DNA of 64,000 bases from Imbricaverruca yamaguchii (GCA_034440575.1 JAOTOL010001626.1:21001-85000); one strand, 5' to 3'. Positions 1 to 12,734 are shown, numbered from the stretch's first letter. Notes: generated from the sequence alone by a model not told the origin. A program made the numbers and translations.

Positions 1-1050
1 GTAAGATCTCTGATAAAGGCAAGCCATTCGAGTATTGGGCGTTCCGTTTCGCTCAGTCAGAAGCACTCGCACCCAATTTCAGCGCCCACAACTCAACTTC
101 ACCTGCATATAACGATATTTATGGGTGTAGTTTTATCGATCATTGGTAATTTGAACGTGTTTATTTCGGATACCCAGTGAAGACATTGAGATATGAACGC
201 TTCAGCTGGACATGTTCAAACATATGTTCGTTATTAAACACCGGTGTCGGGGTGGTTGACGCCTGTTCCCAGATGTTTTTCCAGTTTATCTTGCAATCCG
301 CTGCGTGAATTCCGCCGATTGTTTGCATGTTCGCATGATGCATCCCTTCTGCAATGCTCGGTAAAAGATTCAGTTCGTGTCAGGCCGCGGAGTTATGAAG
401 CACTTCGTTACGTGTTATAGACAATTCACAACTGGACCTGTAATAACATGAGTATGGTCGGTTCAGGTCTCTGTCTCAAAGGGCATTTTAACCCATCGAC
501 TAAGCTGACACCGGTGACGTTGGATCTGTGACTGTTCTGCAGTTGTATATCCTACGTCATAATTTATTGTCCATTGGCATTTTAGTGGTTATGTGCATCA
601 TTTTCATCCGTAAGGTTGTCTACTTATAGCCACAGTATCAGGGGTGGTGCGTGCAACTAAATGTTGCATGTCATACCTACTATGCTATGATTTGTGACAC
701 TAACAGATACTTGTGGAAAGTTGTTAAGTATTGTTCATTTATGGTGTTGCTTACACGTTGCAACGTATTTGCAGTGCTCTCGATTTTGTGCGAAGATTAT
801 TCCTTCATCTAACGTATATGGTCAACTTATAACAAAGTATATAAATCAGGCATGAATCGCGACATCTCATGAAAAGTAATGCGCCCGTCATCGTTCAATT
901 TAGTCAGCACGTTCCCTTTGGAGACGCAACATATTTTGTTTGGAGTGCTGCAACAATCCTTGTACTGAGTAAGTTGGTAAAATATTCCCGGATGAAAGCG
1001 AACCAGTCTGGAAACTTAATCAAAAACATCTAAAGAAATGGGTTTATCGC
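1..1050. other. Intergenic, nothing recognised
   Basis: AT-leaning unique sequence. I see no exon-like open frame with splice sites, no transposon protein and no long tandem repeat here. Confidence 0.5.
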
Positions 1051-1055
1051 AGCTC

Positions 1056-1081
1056 TAAAGAAAGAAAGAAAGAAAGAAAGC
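1056..1081. repeat. (AAAG)n microsatellite
   Basis: About six perfect copies of the tetranucleotide AAAG, read directly. Confidence 0.9.
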
Positions 1082-2790
1082 GTTGCCGGTCTCTGGCGCA
1101 ATTTTTTTTGGGGGGACCCACGGTTTCTGGATCGACTCCATTTCGCGGTAGCAGTTTCGTCGAACCTGATTCCAGTTCATGGCGACTGTCATTGAATTGA
1201 TTTTGGTTGAAATATGATCCACACACTATAAAATCTGATCCTTGTTCAAAACATATTCTTCTCCAAACATGATCTGGACGGTATCTAGGAGGTGTCCGTG
1301 CGTAGCTGGGGGAAATCGCAAACAAAAATCGAAAGGAACTGGAGGCCGCAAAACCGTGAATCTGACTCACGTCCCAGCCCATCGCGGGTCATGACTTACC
1401 CATTGTAGAGTCCAGCTTGAAATCTGAGGGATAGACACGTCATTCATATAATCACTACCGTTTCGTGACGACACGGCAGGTGCCAAGGATCCGGCAGCGT
1501 GAGCAGACGCGGGGCCACTGGGTCATGGTAATCACCGCGCGTGCTCTTCCCACGTCTCCGGCCAGATTGGCTCGTACGGCGGCTATCCAACTCTGCTCCC
1601 GTCTGCTTCAGCGCGTATTGCTGCACGCGAGCAGGGGGCTGGCGTGTACCTGCCCTGTCTGTCCTGGGACTGGTAACCTGTCCGCTGACCCCTGCTGAGA
1701 TGACAGGAGCCGCCGCGGTCGCCTCGGGGCACGGCCGTCGGCGCGGCGCCGGCGCGCAGTCCGCCGCGCGTTAGTCGGCCGCGAGAGCCCGTGGTGTGAT
1801 GAGCTCGTGCGGCACGGCGGTGACGGTGGATGCGGGGGCAGAGCCCGCCTGGGATACAGACAGGTAGGTCGTCGGCGCAACGGTCTCCACACTCGGGTTA
1901 GTGTAGCTACACTTGAGCCACGGTTAAAAGCTTCCTGCAGGAAGCGCAGTGGGTTGTTCGTACAACTCGCTGTGTCACAGCAATGTCCCTTGCAGCGTTG
2001 CTGTTGGAAGGCTTCTTGTCGCGGAGCATTGCAGACGTGTGCGCTGAATATCTCTGACACTGCGTCGCTTGCATAGGTGAAGGTCCTGGAGAATCTAAAG
2101 CTAATCCAATGTTTGACAGGACCCAATAATTCAGTACTTCAACGTGGTACCCTATCGACAAGCGCCTCCGTTTTTAGCTTCGACATGTGTCACGTGGACA
2201 ATTACAGTCAATTCCACCACCATGTGTCAGGGGCGCCGAAACTACAAAAGTTGTGGGAGGGGAGGCAAGAGCTTATTTATTTTGAACTAGAGTATATCTA
2301 TGCAACTCCTATTGCACGACAGATTCATTATCTGATTTTTTACTTGCCTATGTTTGCGTGCTGGTTAATTCGTCAATGTCAAGCTCGTCCAAGCTCGTGA
2401 GGCCTGCCCCTTCCTCGGGTTCTTACGCCCGTGCGGATTGGTTTGTTATGAATGCTATATATACAGGGAGCATGCATTCCCCACCTCCCGTGGGGGTTGG
2501 CGATCATCCCGGAAGGCTGGAATGCGCCACTCCCCACCGCTCAATCGATTTGTATTTTCAGCCAGAGGCGCACCTCAGAGGAAAAAGGGCCCGTTCCGTG
2601 TGCTGGAGCGATGCCTCGTTTACCGGATTTCCAAAGGTTCCAGGAACTTTCGCAATGCTCCCCCTCTCCCCTCCAGACAAGTGTTCCTCTGACAAATCAT
2701 GTATTCGCACCTGTATATGTAATGTGAGGAAGTGAAGCTGAGTAGTAACACTCAAATTATACTTTCTCCAACTCGAACTAATATGCCCGA
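1082..2790. other. Intergenic with a GC-rich patch, no gene recognised
   Basis: Mixed composition. A CpG-rich patch at about 1690-1860 gives short open frames on both strands, but none has a recognisable domain or a convincing splice pair, so I do not call an exon. Confidence 0.4.
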
Positions 2791-2798
2791 ACTGATTC

Positions 2799-2808
2799 AC
2801 ACGCGCGC

Positions 2809-2841
<33 letters not shown>

Positions 2842-2852
2842 CAGCACGCACG

Positions 2853-2906
<54 letters not shown>

Positions 2907-2932
2907 ATGTATTTATGCGTACATGTGTGTGT
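2799..2932. repeat. Compound microsatellite (CGCA)n-(CA)n-(TA)n
   Basis: A run of CGCA units passes into uninterrupted CA, then TA, then a short GT-rich stretch. The order CA then TA recurs at 47561-47907 and 54421-54560. Confidence 0.9.
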
Positions 2933-2935
2933 GTG

Positions 2936-4899
2936 TCATATATACATTTGCGTTTGGAGTCGTTCTACATTTGGTCAAGTCATCGGGTGCCTTTCGCCGT
3001 CGCGTTGGTTACCTCCGACAATCTCTATGATACGCGAGCGCTTGCGACGATCTTACACCACGCGCCTATTGCTCGGAACGTTGCGCTGACATGCGTATGG
3101 CCGAGTGAGCGTCGTTGACCGTACTGAGGCCGACTCCTGGAGGAAGACCGCTGCTGGGCGCTGGCGGCGCGGCTCGTGGCACCGCTGGACGCCTGGGCGT
3201 GCAGTGTCGGCTGGAATCTGGGACGGTCACGAGCGGCCACTGTCCCGTCACGCCACTGCGCCGCACCGCCGACCGTCACGCAGACGCGACCGTGACGACG
3301 CGCCGTCACGCCACCGGCCGTGATGTCGACCCCACTGCCTGGCACTGGCCGGTGGCCATGAGTCATGGGCCGATCGACCGCCCGCGCCGGGCACGAACCC
3401 GTGTACACCTGTACAGTCGGCGTGTCCGAGGTGCTGTGTGCGGTCTGTCGTGACAGGGCTTTGACTATGATCTGTGCAGTACTCCGTCCGTCTGACTGCC
3501 TTAATTAGCCCAATATGGCTACGTAGGTGCAAACTGGATCAGGCGGTGGGGTTGGATGGCGTAAGAGCTGTGTTGGGGACGCGTGCCCACCATGTCCAGT
3601 AGCGGCGACATCTACAAGCCGTATAGTAAGGCAAATATAGTTTCTCCACGTACAGACCACTCCTACAGAATGTTAGAAAATCATACAAAGCCAAAGCGTT
3701 TTAAGTAAAGAACGATGTCACTTTCTCGATATTAAATTGATTATCCCATTCTATGCAGTGCATTCATGCTATACGACATGCAGACAGACTCATCTATGGA
3801 TGGGCCTTTGAAATTAAATATTGGAGGGGTAGGAATGCTAAAGCCGGTAGTTAAAGCTGTAAAAAAATGCATCGGAGAGGTCGCTACATGCCAAGATTCC
3901 AGGTTTAAACCCGAAAGTATTGGGAGCCCGCGCGGATATTTAAGGACCGCCAATCCAGTTGATGTATCCGACCAATGAGTAAGCCCCAACTATATTTAAA
4001 GTATTCTTCTCTTACAATGAACCCCACGGTTCATGTTAAATCGTGTATTTTAGGGGCATCATACCGCCACCAGTCCGTTCCGCATTGTGAAACGTGCACG
4101 TACAGAGTTGCAGTTAAGAGTTTAACAACGTTCTCTTTTTCATTGAAGTTTTAGATAACAATTTGCTATGCACCTAGTCTAAAGTTGCGACGAAGGGATT
4201 TGTCAATATATTTTGAGTCACGTGAAAACATCACGATTTCGGCGTACACAGTTGCCTTCTCTATGGTGCTCGCCAAGACGGTGTACGCTGTCCTTTATTC
4301 TCAGCCCCTACTGGGTTTGGTGTGTGGCTTCGTGTCGTGGGTGCACTCGATTCGAGCTGTGCCCACCGCACTGCCGGAGCGGAGCAACGGGCCGACCTGC
4401 TTCCCTGGCCGACTGAACTGTTCCCAGGCCTGGTCGGTCATGAGCGTCCACAAACCCAGCCGGTCGTGAACATTCACGAACCCGGCCGGCGCAGAGTTTC
4501 ACGCGCGCGACATTCGCTCACGAGCTGCGCCCCACGCGGGCCGACCACTGTCCGGCCAGTGACGGCCGTGACCGTGACCTCGCCGACGGACGGGGTCACC
4601 GTTCTGCGCGCTCCGACGCCGGCGGCGGTCGGCTTCCGCCCATTGTGCGACGGCCGACGATCGCGCTGCCGCTCTGGTGCTGCTCTAGTGCCGCCGCCGG
4701 CGCCGTCAGAACGGCACTCGGAGAGCACGACCGCGCCGGTCACAATGGTCGCCAGCCGCCGCGGCACCACCGTGGTGCACGACGCACTGTTGGCCGCCGC
4801 CGCCGGCTACGAACCCTGACCGACCGACTCGGCCGGTACTCGCTGGTGCGACGGTTGTGCCGCTGGCTCAGGTGTGGTGTCGCTGACGCAGGCGATGTG
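2936..4899. other. Intergenic with two GC-rich patches, no gene recognised
   Basis: CpG-rich patches at about 3080-3450 and 4330-4870 contain imperfect short repeats of CGTCACGCC and CCGGCC type. Open frames run on both strands, as expected for high GC, but no domain or splice-bounded exon was recognised. Confidence 0.4.
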
Positions 4900-5140
4900 C
4901 CACTGTGATGGTACTGGGCCACCGGCGATGGTATTGTATCACTGGTCCTATTGTGCCACTGGTGCTGGTGTTGTATCACTGGTCCTATTGCCACTGGTGA
5001 TGGTTCTGTGTTACTGGTGCTGGTGTTGTATCACTGGTCCTATTGCCACTGGTGATGGTTCTGTGCCATCGGTGCTGGTATTTCATCACTCGTCCTATTG
5101 TGCCACTGGTGAACGGTATTGTGTCGTTGGTGCAAGTGAC
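4900..5140. repeat. Degenerate minisatellite with CACTGGT motif
   Basis: Diverged copies of a roughly 60-bp block built from ATCACTGGTCCTATTG and GCCACTGGTGATGG segments. Confidence 0.75.
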
Positions 5141-5399
5141 GTGTCTCTGATAGTGCTAAGCGAAGTTATTCCTCTGCTTTATCGATGCATATTCCGAAGG
5201 AAAAGGTCGTTGAAGTCCATGGTGATCTCTCGTGTTTACCTCGAGCACAATTTCACATATCATCGCAGGCTGAAAAGTCTTGCATTCGCCTTCCGGAAAT
5301 TTCTCCCACAGCGTGGTATCGGGTAAGAACACCGTGAGCTGGCCACCAGTTTCGTATGACGTGCGCTGTCTACTAGGGTCGTCATGCGTACTGTGCCAA

Positions 5400-5712
5400 T
5401 GACAGACCGTGCTACACCATCCAACGGCATAAACCGTACTGCACCATCCAAAGGCACAGACCGTACTGCCCTATCCAACGGCACATACCGTACTGTACTA
5501 TCCAACGGCACAGACCGTACTGCACCATCCAACGGCACAGACCGTACTGTACTATCCAAAGACAAACCCAACTGCACCATCCAACGACATTGACTCTGCT
5601 GCACCATCCAACGGCACAGACCGTACTGCACCATCCAACGGCATAGACCGTACTGTACTATCCAAAGACAAACCCAACTGCACCATCCAACGACATTGAC
5701 TCTGCTGCACCA
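5400..5712. repeat. 27-bp minisatellite
   Basis: About eleven copies of a unit containing ACCGTACTGCACCATCCAAC, with variants at the GCAC/GTAC step. It gives spurious open frames on both strands. Confidence 0.85.
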
Positions 5713-5756
5713 TCACGCGGCACGGCTCAGCAGTCGGCAGCAGGCTCTGGCGCGAT

Positions 5757-5872
5757 CACGGCTGACCCCGGCGCCCCAACACCTGCCGTGCTCTCTGCTG
5801 AGTCGGATTCGACCACGGCTGACCCCGGCGCCCCAACACCTGCCGTGCTCTCTGCTGAGTCAGAGTCGCTGG
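5757..5872. repeat. 57-bp tandem duplication
   Basis: Two copies of a block beginning GCTGACCCCGGCGCCCCAAC and ending near GCTGAGTCGGA, offset by 57 bases. Confidence 0.85.
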
Positions 5873-6950
5873 CTGTCGCGGAACGTGCGTGGCGCTCGGT
5901 GGAAAACATGTGCAATGTCATCAATATCAACGTCATGATTGCGCGTTACGTGTGTCGGAGTGTTCGACTTTCCCAGTTTGCGAAGCTTATGAGTGAAATG
6001 GTGCTGATGGCAGGGTTCGCCGCATACTGGCATACACACTGGTTAATATCAGGGATCTGACAGAACCGTTTGCTATCAAAGTACATCAGCCTTGTGCTTG
6101 ACCATGACAGACCATGGCATGAGGGCCATGAGACCATGAGGAGACCATGACAGGTTTGTGATTTTGGTTGGTTTAGATGGTTGTGGAGTTCATGAGGATA
6201 TCAGGAATCGCCAATCGTGTTTTAATGCAAGGTTCACAGTTTGGCAAGTAGATGATTTTCGTCCGTTAATAGCACTGGGAAGAAAAAAAAAGTTTTTGTC
6301 GGCATCTTGCTAACCCTGCCAGCAGTAAGCACAAGGTTAAGCAATGCTGATTCATAGCTATCTTAAATTGACGTCCACGGTAAAGCAGGACCAGAAATTA
6401 TTTAGTGGGAAGGAAATGCATTCCGAAATAATGGCTGTCCAATGCCGCGGCCCGAACCTGGGGCAAGCAAATGGAATGTTGAACTAAGCTCTAAGCGTTC
6501 TACTATGAAATTGAAAACGCATAGAAACCGCAAACTAAAAGGCAGCTGCTAGGCATTTCCTACCTAACCCAAGGCATGCCTTGCAAGTGCATGTGCCTGC
6601 TCGCCTACATGTGCTACATTGTTCATAGTTCACCCAATATTGAGCGAATGGTCTCATAAGCTCCTGAAGATAAATCTGTAATGGTCCGACCTTGCATTTT
6701 AGAGTGTTGCCTCCCCCCAAATCGATCTTGTCTAATGCAATCGCATGGATCGCCCACCTGGTGATCCAATTGTGTCCATCCCCCATCACCTGCCTGTAAT
6801 TTAGGCCATCCAGCAACGCTACCGGAGGGCAATGGCGGCTGTCTGTCAGGATTTGCGGCTGTCTGTCAGGAGTGGCGGCAGCCCGGCGAGATGATAGCTG
6901 CTTAATGACAGTGACAGTTGAGATAGAAGTGACAGTTGAGATAGCAGCGA
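5873..6950. other. Intergenic, nothing recognised
   Basis: Unique sequence apart from a small GACCATGA repeat near 6100-6150. No gene seen. Confidence 0.45.
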
Positions 6951-7588
6951 CAGTGGCAGTTGCCGGGCGACAGCGGCAGTTGCCCGGCGACAGCGGCAGT
7001 TGCTGGGCGACAGGGGCAGTTGCCGGGCGACAGCGGCAGTTGCCGGGCGACAGCGGCAGTTGCCGGGCGACAGTGGCAGTTGCCGGGCGACAGTGGCAGT
7101 TGCCGGGCGACAGTCGCAGTTGCCGGGCGACAGTGGCAGTTGCCGGGCGACAGTGGCAGTTGCCGGGCGACAGCGGCAGTTGCCGGGCGACAGTCGCAGT
7201 TGCCGGGCGACAGTGGCAGTTGCCGGGCGACAGTGGCAGTTGCCGGGCGACAGTGGCAGTTGCCGGGCGACAGCGGCAGTTGCCGGGCGACAGTGGCAGT
7301 TGCCGGGCGACAGTGGCAGTTGCCGGGCGACAGTGGCAGTTGCCCGGCGACAGCGGCAGTTGCTGGGCGACAGGGGCAGTTGCCGGGCGACAGTGGCAGT
7401 TGCCGGGCGACAGTGGCAGTTGCCGGGCGACAGTAGCAGTTGCCGGGCGACAGCGGCAGTTGCCCGGCGACAGTGGCAGTTGCCGGGCGACAGCGGCAGT
7501 TGCCGGGCGACAGCGGCAGTTGCCGGGCGACAGTGGCAGTTGCCGGGCGACAGCGGCAGTTGTCGGGTGACAGTGGCAGTTGCCCGGT
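6951..7588. repeat. 20-bp minisatellite, about 32 copies
   Basis: Highly homogeneous array of CAGTTGCCGGGCGACAGYGG, in exact 20-base register. Because 20 is not a multiple of three, all frames of an array without stops stay open. This explains the several overlapping 200-400 codon frames on both strands. Confidence 0.95.
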
Positions 7589-8645
7589 TGAGGTTGTGGC
7601 TGCAGCGTTGGCGGGCGCGTGCCTGACCCGACATCCTTGATGCCGGCTCCTGACATTAGCAGAACCGGTTCTCCGACGGCCGGCGTGCCTGGGCCGGCGG
7701 CAGTGGCCGGTCCGGACTGCGAGTCGCAACAGTCTAATGGCGCCTCAGCGCGGCCCTGCGCCGCACCGCACTGCACATTGGGCTATGTCAGTGCCACTCT
7801 CGTTCTCTGGTCGGCACTCGGTACTGCTGGGCATCGACCACTGGCGGATCCAGCCGCCTTCCGTGAAAACCCGAAAAAAATCTTAGGAGCGGCCAAATGA
7901 CAGCAGGCTCCTCAACGCATACACCATCTTTCTTAACAACGATGCCACCCTTAATGCTTGACAAGTACATTGCAGCGAAGTTTTCCTCGTAAAAACCTGC
8001 CCTGACTTTAAACAAAATACACACTCGACTTCCTCATGTATTCGGTCGGTTGTAGGTATCCGCCGTTTTTCGCCCCCACCAGTCGTGTTGGCCAGTGACA
8101 GTTCTAATAACTGCCTGAACACTACAAATAATGCCCGACCGCTGTCAATGGAAGATGCCGTGGAAACGGGCCGTGCAAAGTTCGGTTACTTCATTAGGCT
8201 CAGAACTTAATTTTGGCTACATTTTCACTTTTAGCACGTTGAGTGGTCACTTTCACGTGCCATGGCTGGATAACCTGCTACTGTTGGGAGTAGTTGTACC
8301 ACTTTTTATCGTTCACATGACAGGTTCTCTGAACTTCTGAACAAGTTCTCGTCATAAAATGTATTATTTCAAGGATCTTAGCAACACGGAACTGTCATAA
8401 TCAACCGACCAATTGGTGGTGAATTTGAGGGTGAAAGTTACCCGTACTTCAGAATTAATTACTGTAATTTGTGAGCACACGCGTGGATGGCACCCCCGGT
8501 CATCCACAGATAAGTACATGAACCTTCTTTGACGATCAACATTCGGGATCGGACGATAAGCCTGATTCTGATTTATGATCGCTTGTTAACTTGGGAAGTT
8601 CGCGGTGCGCGGTCTGCCGCGTCGTCATTGATGGCCGATTGAGCG
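7589..8645. other. Intergenic, nothing recognised
   Basis: GC-rich flank up to about 7860, then AT-richer unique sequence. No domain or exon recognised. Confidence 0.45.
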
Positions 8646-9436
8646 CCGTCGGTCGGTCGGCCTCACTCCAGACGGTCGGTCGGCCTCTCGTCAGACGATC
8701 GATCAGACACATCAGACGGTCGGTCGGTCACACGTCAGACGGTCGGTCGACCTCTCGTCAGACTGTCGGTCGGCCACGCGCCAGACGGTCAGTCGGCCAC
8801 GCGCCAGACGGTCGGTTGTCAGACGGTGGTCGGTCCACATCAGACGGTCGGTCGACCTTCGTCAGACTGTCGGTCGGCCACGCGCCAGACGGTCGGTCGG
8901 CCACGCGCCAGACGGTCGGTTGGCCACACGTCAGACGGTCGGTCGGTCACACGTCAGACGGTCGGTCGGCCACACGTCAGGCGGTCGGTCGGCCACACAT
9001 CAGACGGTCGGTCGGTCACACGTCAGACGGTCGGTCGGTCACGCGCCAGACGGTCGGTCGGCCACGCGCCAGACGGTCGGTTGGCCACACGTCAGACGGT
9101 CGGTCGGCCTCACGCCAGACGGTCGGTCGGCCACACGTCAGACGGTCGGTCGGTCACACGTCAGACGGTTGGTCGGCCACACGTCAGACGGTCGGTCGGC
9201 CGCATATCAGACGGTCAGTCGGCCACACGTCAGACGGTCGGTCGGCCACACATCAGACGGTCGGTCGGCCACACGTCAGACGGTCGGTCGGCCGCACATC
9301 AGACGGTCGGTCGGCCACACGTCAGACGGTCGGTCGGCCTCACGCCAGGCGGTCGGTCGGTCACACGTCAGACGGTCGGTCTGCCACACGTCAGACGGTC
9401 GGTCGGCCACACGATATACGGTCGGTTGGCCAAACG
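8646..9436. repeat. 23-bp minisatellite, about 34 copies
   Basis: Array of CAGACGGTCGGTCGGCCACACGT with variants at the CCACAC/TCACAC/CCGCAC positions. The 23-base spacing was verified between consecutive GGTCGGTCGG motifs. Open frames through it are repeat artefacts. Confidence 0.95.
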
Positions 9437-10574
9437 CCAGATGAGCTATCGGCCGTTCCAACGGACGTAAGGTAACTGCCACCAGCCCAACAATCTTGCG
9501 ATTCACCTAGAAGGATCTCGTGGTCTAAGTATACGCATGCGATAGTGCACAAGCTATTGGTGGCTCAGTTTGAGAGAGAAGATTGACTGATTGATTTTTT
9601 GGGCTTAAGGGCGCACCGACTACGAGGTCATTTAGCGCCAATTAGAGAAACAAAATATTCGGCAGAAAATGCTTAACTTTGAGCAATTCACCTTGCACGA
9701 CGTTGTTCAAATATCAAGCTACGAGTTATTTTGGATGAATACCTATATGTTTCACATTTTGAAGCCATCGGGTAGTGCGGGAAAGCACACCAACACTATA
9801 TTTGCATGTTGGTCTTCACTTGCAGATCTCGTTTGTCCCCAGTTATCCTGACACATACTATTGTTTACATTCGGTATGCAAGTTCAGGATCTCGTCCAAT
9901 TTTGGAAGATGTTGAAAACGATACTAGAGGTAGGAATTCCGTCTCAACAGAACCAAAAATGCGAAAATTTTACCGAGTGATTTCGTTTGACCTCAGTTAT
10001 TGTAACACGACCCCTGACACTGAGGACGTTGGGTTTACGAATTTAACACCCCTTCAAATATCTTCGCAAATTTCGCTCGGAACTACCTAGTGTATCTCGA
10101 TGTGAAAGAGGAGAAAATTTGGTAGGTACCCAGCGCGTAATGTAGGCTAACATGAAAATGTGCATGTTAGCGATCCCCACCGAGAGGGTGTATGTCGCCC
10201 CTTCTCCAGCTGTTTTGTCGAGAACGTCGGAAACAAATGGCACTCCCTGTCTCTTTTTACCACATACACACTGAGTATGTGGTATATCCACTTTATCGCG
10301 GTACATTGCTTACAGGTATATTTGTTATTTCGGAAGTGAACTTTGGAGTAATTTTACAAAAGGAATTGGTGCAGACTTGGGTGGAGAAATTTAACAGTTA
10401 TTGTTGGAACGAATACGTGGAATGGAGGCAGTGAATGTTGCCAACCCATCCTATGCTAGGAGAATCATCCTAGGGTCCTATGTTAAGAGAACAAGAGTTG
10501 GCGAGGCCAAGGAAAAGATGGTTGGGCCCAAGCCCCACAAAAGTATGGGAAACTCCACCCTGTATGCAAGGGTG

Positions 10575-10575
<1 letters not shown>
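9437..10575. other. Intergenic, nothing recognised
   Basis: AT-rich unique sequence with no recognisable coding or repeat content. Confidence 0.45.
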
Positions 10576-10629
<54 letters not shown>

Positions 10630-10630
10630 C
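10576..10630. repeat. (TA)n microsatellite
   Basis: Nearly pure TA dinucleotide run ending in TATTTATATT. Confidence 0.95.
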
Positions 10631-10890
10631 CGGAAGTGGGGTAGCAAGCCCCAATTGCTTCCCCGGATCTCACGGATCCAAGGGGAGCAATTGGGGGCAT
10701 GTGCTCTCCAGTTGTCCCTCGATAAATATGTGGCGTCCGTGCAGGACGCTCGAGTGCGCCCCTCCGATCAACGAGCTTTTGTTCAGGTGACGGTGCCCCT
10801 CAGCCTGGAAGAAGTGCATTCCCTTACGGGAAATTGCGTCCTTTGAGAGGAAATGCTTCACCTGATTATAATGCTTGGATCCGCCCCTGG
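10631..10890. mobile_element. Unclassified element-like segment between two (TA)n tracts
   Basis: A 260-base unique block lies between two TA tracts. Its right edge reads CTTGGATCCGCCCCTGG, which resembles terminal sequence of many invertebrate transposons (for example GGCTACGCCACTGG-type ends). It contains an inner inverted pair, CCCCAATTGCT and AGCAATTGGGG. No protein is encoded. Calling it a non-autonomous element is inference. Confidence 0.3.
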
Positions 10891-10926
<36 letters not shown>

Positions 10927-10936
10927 ACATGTATAT

Positions 10937-11006
<70 letters not shown>

Positions 11007-11018
11007 CATACATACATA
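10891..11018. repeat. (TA)n microsatellite with TATATGTA interruptions
   Basis: Long TA dinucleotide tract interrupted by ATGTATATA and ACATGTATA, ending in CATACATACATA. Confidence 0.95.
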
Positions 11019-11700
11019 TACCTAAGGCATCAGATGCACTCTTTGGCGTAGCGCGAGGTATCATGTGGACAACCTATATTCTAGCCCATCGACATGGTGC
11101 ATGTCATCCTCATGATGCCGACATTGAACATAATTAATGAAAAGAAACCACCCGTACCTGTATTTCTTTCCTCACAGGAAGATTACCTGAGCTGACCCTA
11201 GTCCTGAGCATGGCATTTCATCATGATAACCTCAGCTGTCCCTTTGAGACACTGGTAAAACCTTGCTGACGGCAGTGATTCAGATGCAATCCCCCAGCAA
11301 CGACAAAAAATAGTGTACAAAAATAGCCTGGTAGCTGGTCTCTAGCAAGGCCATCAGATATCAACTCACGTGGCAACACCATGTTATCCCGCGTAGAGGG
11401 CAACGTTCCAAATTGTGTTATCTGTAGACCACACGCAAGCGCTCGTGCTGTCTGCGGAGCATGTGTGACAGCTCGTGCCTTTTGTGGACCACATGCCGTG
11501 GCACAATATCGACAATCAAGCTGATCTTCCCCGTCAGCAGCCGGAGCTATAGTGACGATCAACGACGCGAGTGAATGCAGCAACTAGCAAGCCACTACCG
11601 GCAACTGCCTGTCCAGCCGCGGGCATTGCTCCGCGTTGGCTCGACTCAAGTAAGCTGAACGAGCAACATCCTGTTGGCGGGCCAACCATTGCCACAGGTG
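11019..11700. other. Intergenic, nothing recognised
   Basis: Unique sequence. Short imperfect repeats near 11430-11500 (GTGCTGTCTG and GTGCCTTTTGTGGACCACA) are noted. No gene seen. Confidence 0.4.
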
Positions 11701-11705
11701 TTCCG

Positions 11706-11762
11706 ACGGCGACCGACGACCGACGACCGACGACCGACGACCGACGACCGACGACCGACGCT
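11706..11762. repeat. 7-bp tandem repeat (CGACCGA)n
   Basis: About eight perfect heptamer copies, read directly. Confidence 0.9.
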
Positions 11763-11820
11763 GGCCGGCGTCAGGTTGCCACCGCCAAGAGCTGTTTGTG
11801 TGGAGCCGGCGAGTGGTCGC

Positions 11821-11935
11821 CGCCGTAGCTGGAGACGTCGGTGGGCGGCAGTGCAGCAAACGACGTCCGCTAATCGATGCCGTAGCTGGAGACGTCGGTG
11901 GACGGCAGTGCAGCACACGACGTCCGTCGACCGCT
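11821..11935. repeat. 57-bp tandem duplication
   Basis: Two copies of a block starting CCGTAGCTGGAGACGTCGGT, offset by 57 bases. Confidence 0.85.
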
Positions 11936-12598
11936 GCCGACAGAGCACCGGACGCTGTGCACCTGACCCTGACGACCGCTGCCGACAGAGCAGAACTCTG
12001 CAGCGCTGTGCACCTGACGACCGCTGCCGACAGAGCAGAACTCTGCAGCGCTGTGCACCTGACGACCGCTGCCGACAGAGCGGAACTCTGCAGCGCTGTA
12101 CACCTGACGACGCGCGACAGGTGGGCGTGGTAGTCCATCGCCGGCCGGCGCCAGCGGACAGCACCACGTCTGGGGTTCGGTGTCCAACAGGCGCCATCGC
12201 ACCTGGATCGGGCAGGTGACCTTCACGTGGTGCAGCTCGTCCGTGCCGGTTGACCAGGCGGCGGCCGACCAGGTCTTCGTCGCACGACGCTGAGCGGCAG
12301 CTTTTTGTCCGGTCCGTAAACCGGACTGCTGTTGTCTGCCAGACTCGAGATCTTCATCAGAGGCGTGACTACGATCTTGTGCAGTGGAGAGGGACTGGGA
12401 ATCTTGTCCACTAGTGGTGGCTTTCATCCGAACGGAGTGAAAGTGCTCACTTTCACTTGCCCTTACTGAGAATGGCTGATCTCCATTTGATGGTCTTATA
12501 GGCATATCTTCTTCGGAATTGGAGCACAGTAGGACATCAAGACCCGGGGAGGATAGGCCTGTATCTGATATAGAATACCCTTCACAGGAAGGAGGCAT
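11870..12598 (-). CDS. Unassigned open frame, Ser-rich N-terminus, in-frame 15-residue repeats
   Basis: I do not recognise this protein and it may not be a gene. The frame opens at an ATG just after in-frame stops and runs about 242 codons. The first 130 residues are unique, Ser/Glu/Asp-rich and likely disordered (segments such as SNSEEDMPIR and SHASDEDLESGRQQQ). They then pass into the 45-bp minisatellite, which encodes 15-residue copies of QVHSAAEFCSVGSGR. In favour of coding: non-repetitive acidic/Ser composition and a repeat length divisible by three. Against: no domain, no clear splice context, and a frame kept open partly by GC-rich repeats. It could be the N-terminal part of a transposase, which often has an acidic disordered leader. 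Confidence 0.25.
   Translation of the reverse strand: MPPSCEGYSISDTGLSSPGLDVLLCSNSEEDMPIRPSNGDQPFSVRASESEHFHSVRMKATTSGQDSQSLSTAQDRSHASDEDLESGRQQQSGLRTGQKAAAQRRATKTWSAAAWSTGTDELHHVKVTCPIQVRWRLLDTEPQTWCCPLAPAGDGLPRPPVARRQVYSAAEFRSVGSGRQVHSAAEFCSVGSGRQVHSAAEFCSVGSGRQGQVHSVRCSVGSGRRTSCAALPSTDVSSYGID
11936..12112. repeat. 45-bp minisatellite, about four copies
   Basis: Units start GACGACCGCTGCCGACAGAG and end CTGTGCACCT. The offset between the second, third and fourth copies is exactly 45 bases, so a reading frame is preserved through the array. Confidence 0.9.
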
Positions 12599-12734
12599 CA
12601 ATTACTACACGTATGCCCCATTTCTAAACGGGCGTACCACATCATGGTGAATCAACAATTTTCTCCTAGACATATCTGCCAAGAATTATGCCATTCATAT
12701 TGTCCTAGATCACATTATTTTTGGCAAGTGCTTT

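Noticed and set aside
6872..9475. Many stop-free frames of 150-413 codons on both strands
   Set aside because: They lie in 20-bp and 23-bp arrays whose unit length is not a multiple of three, so every frame of a stop-free unit stays open. No domain or unique N-terminus supports them.
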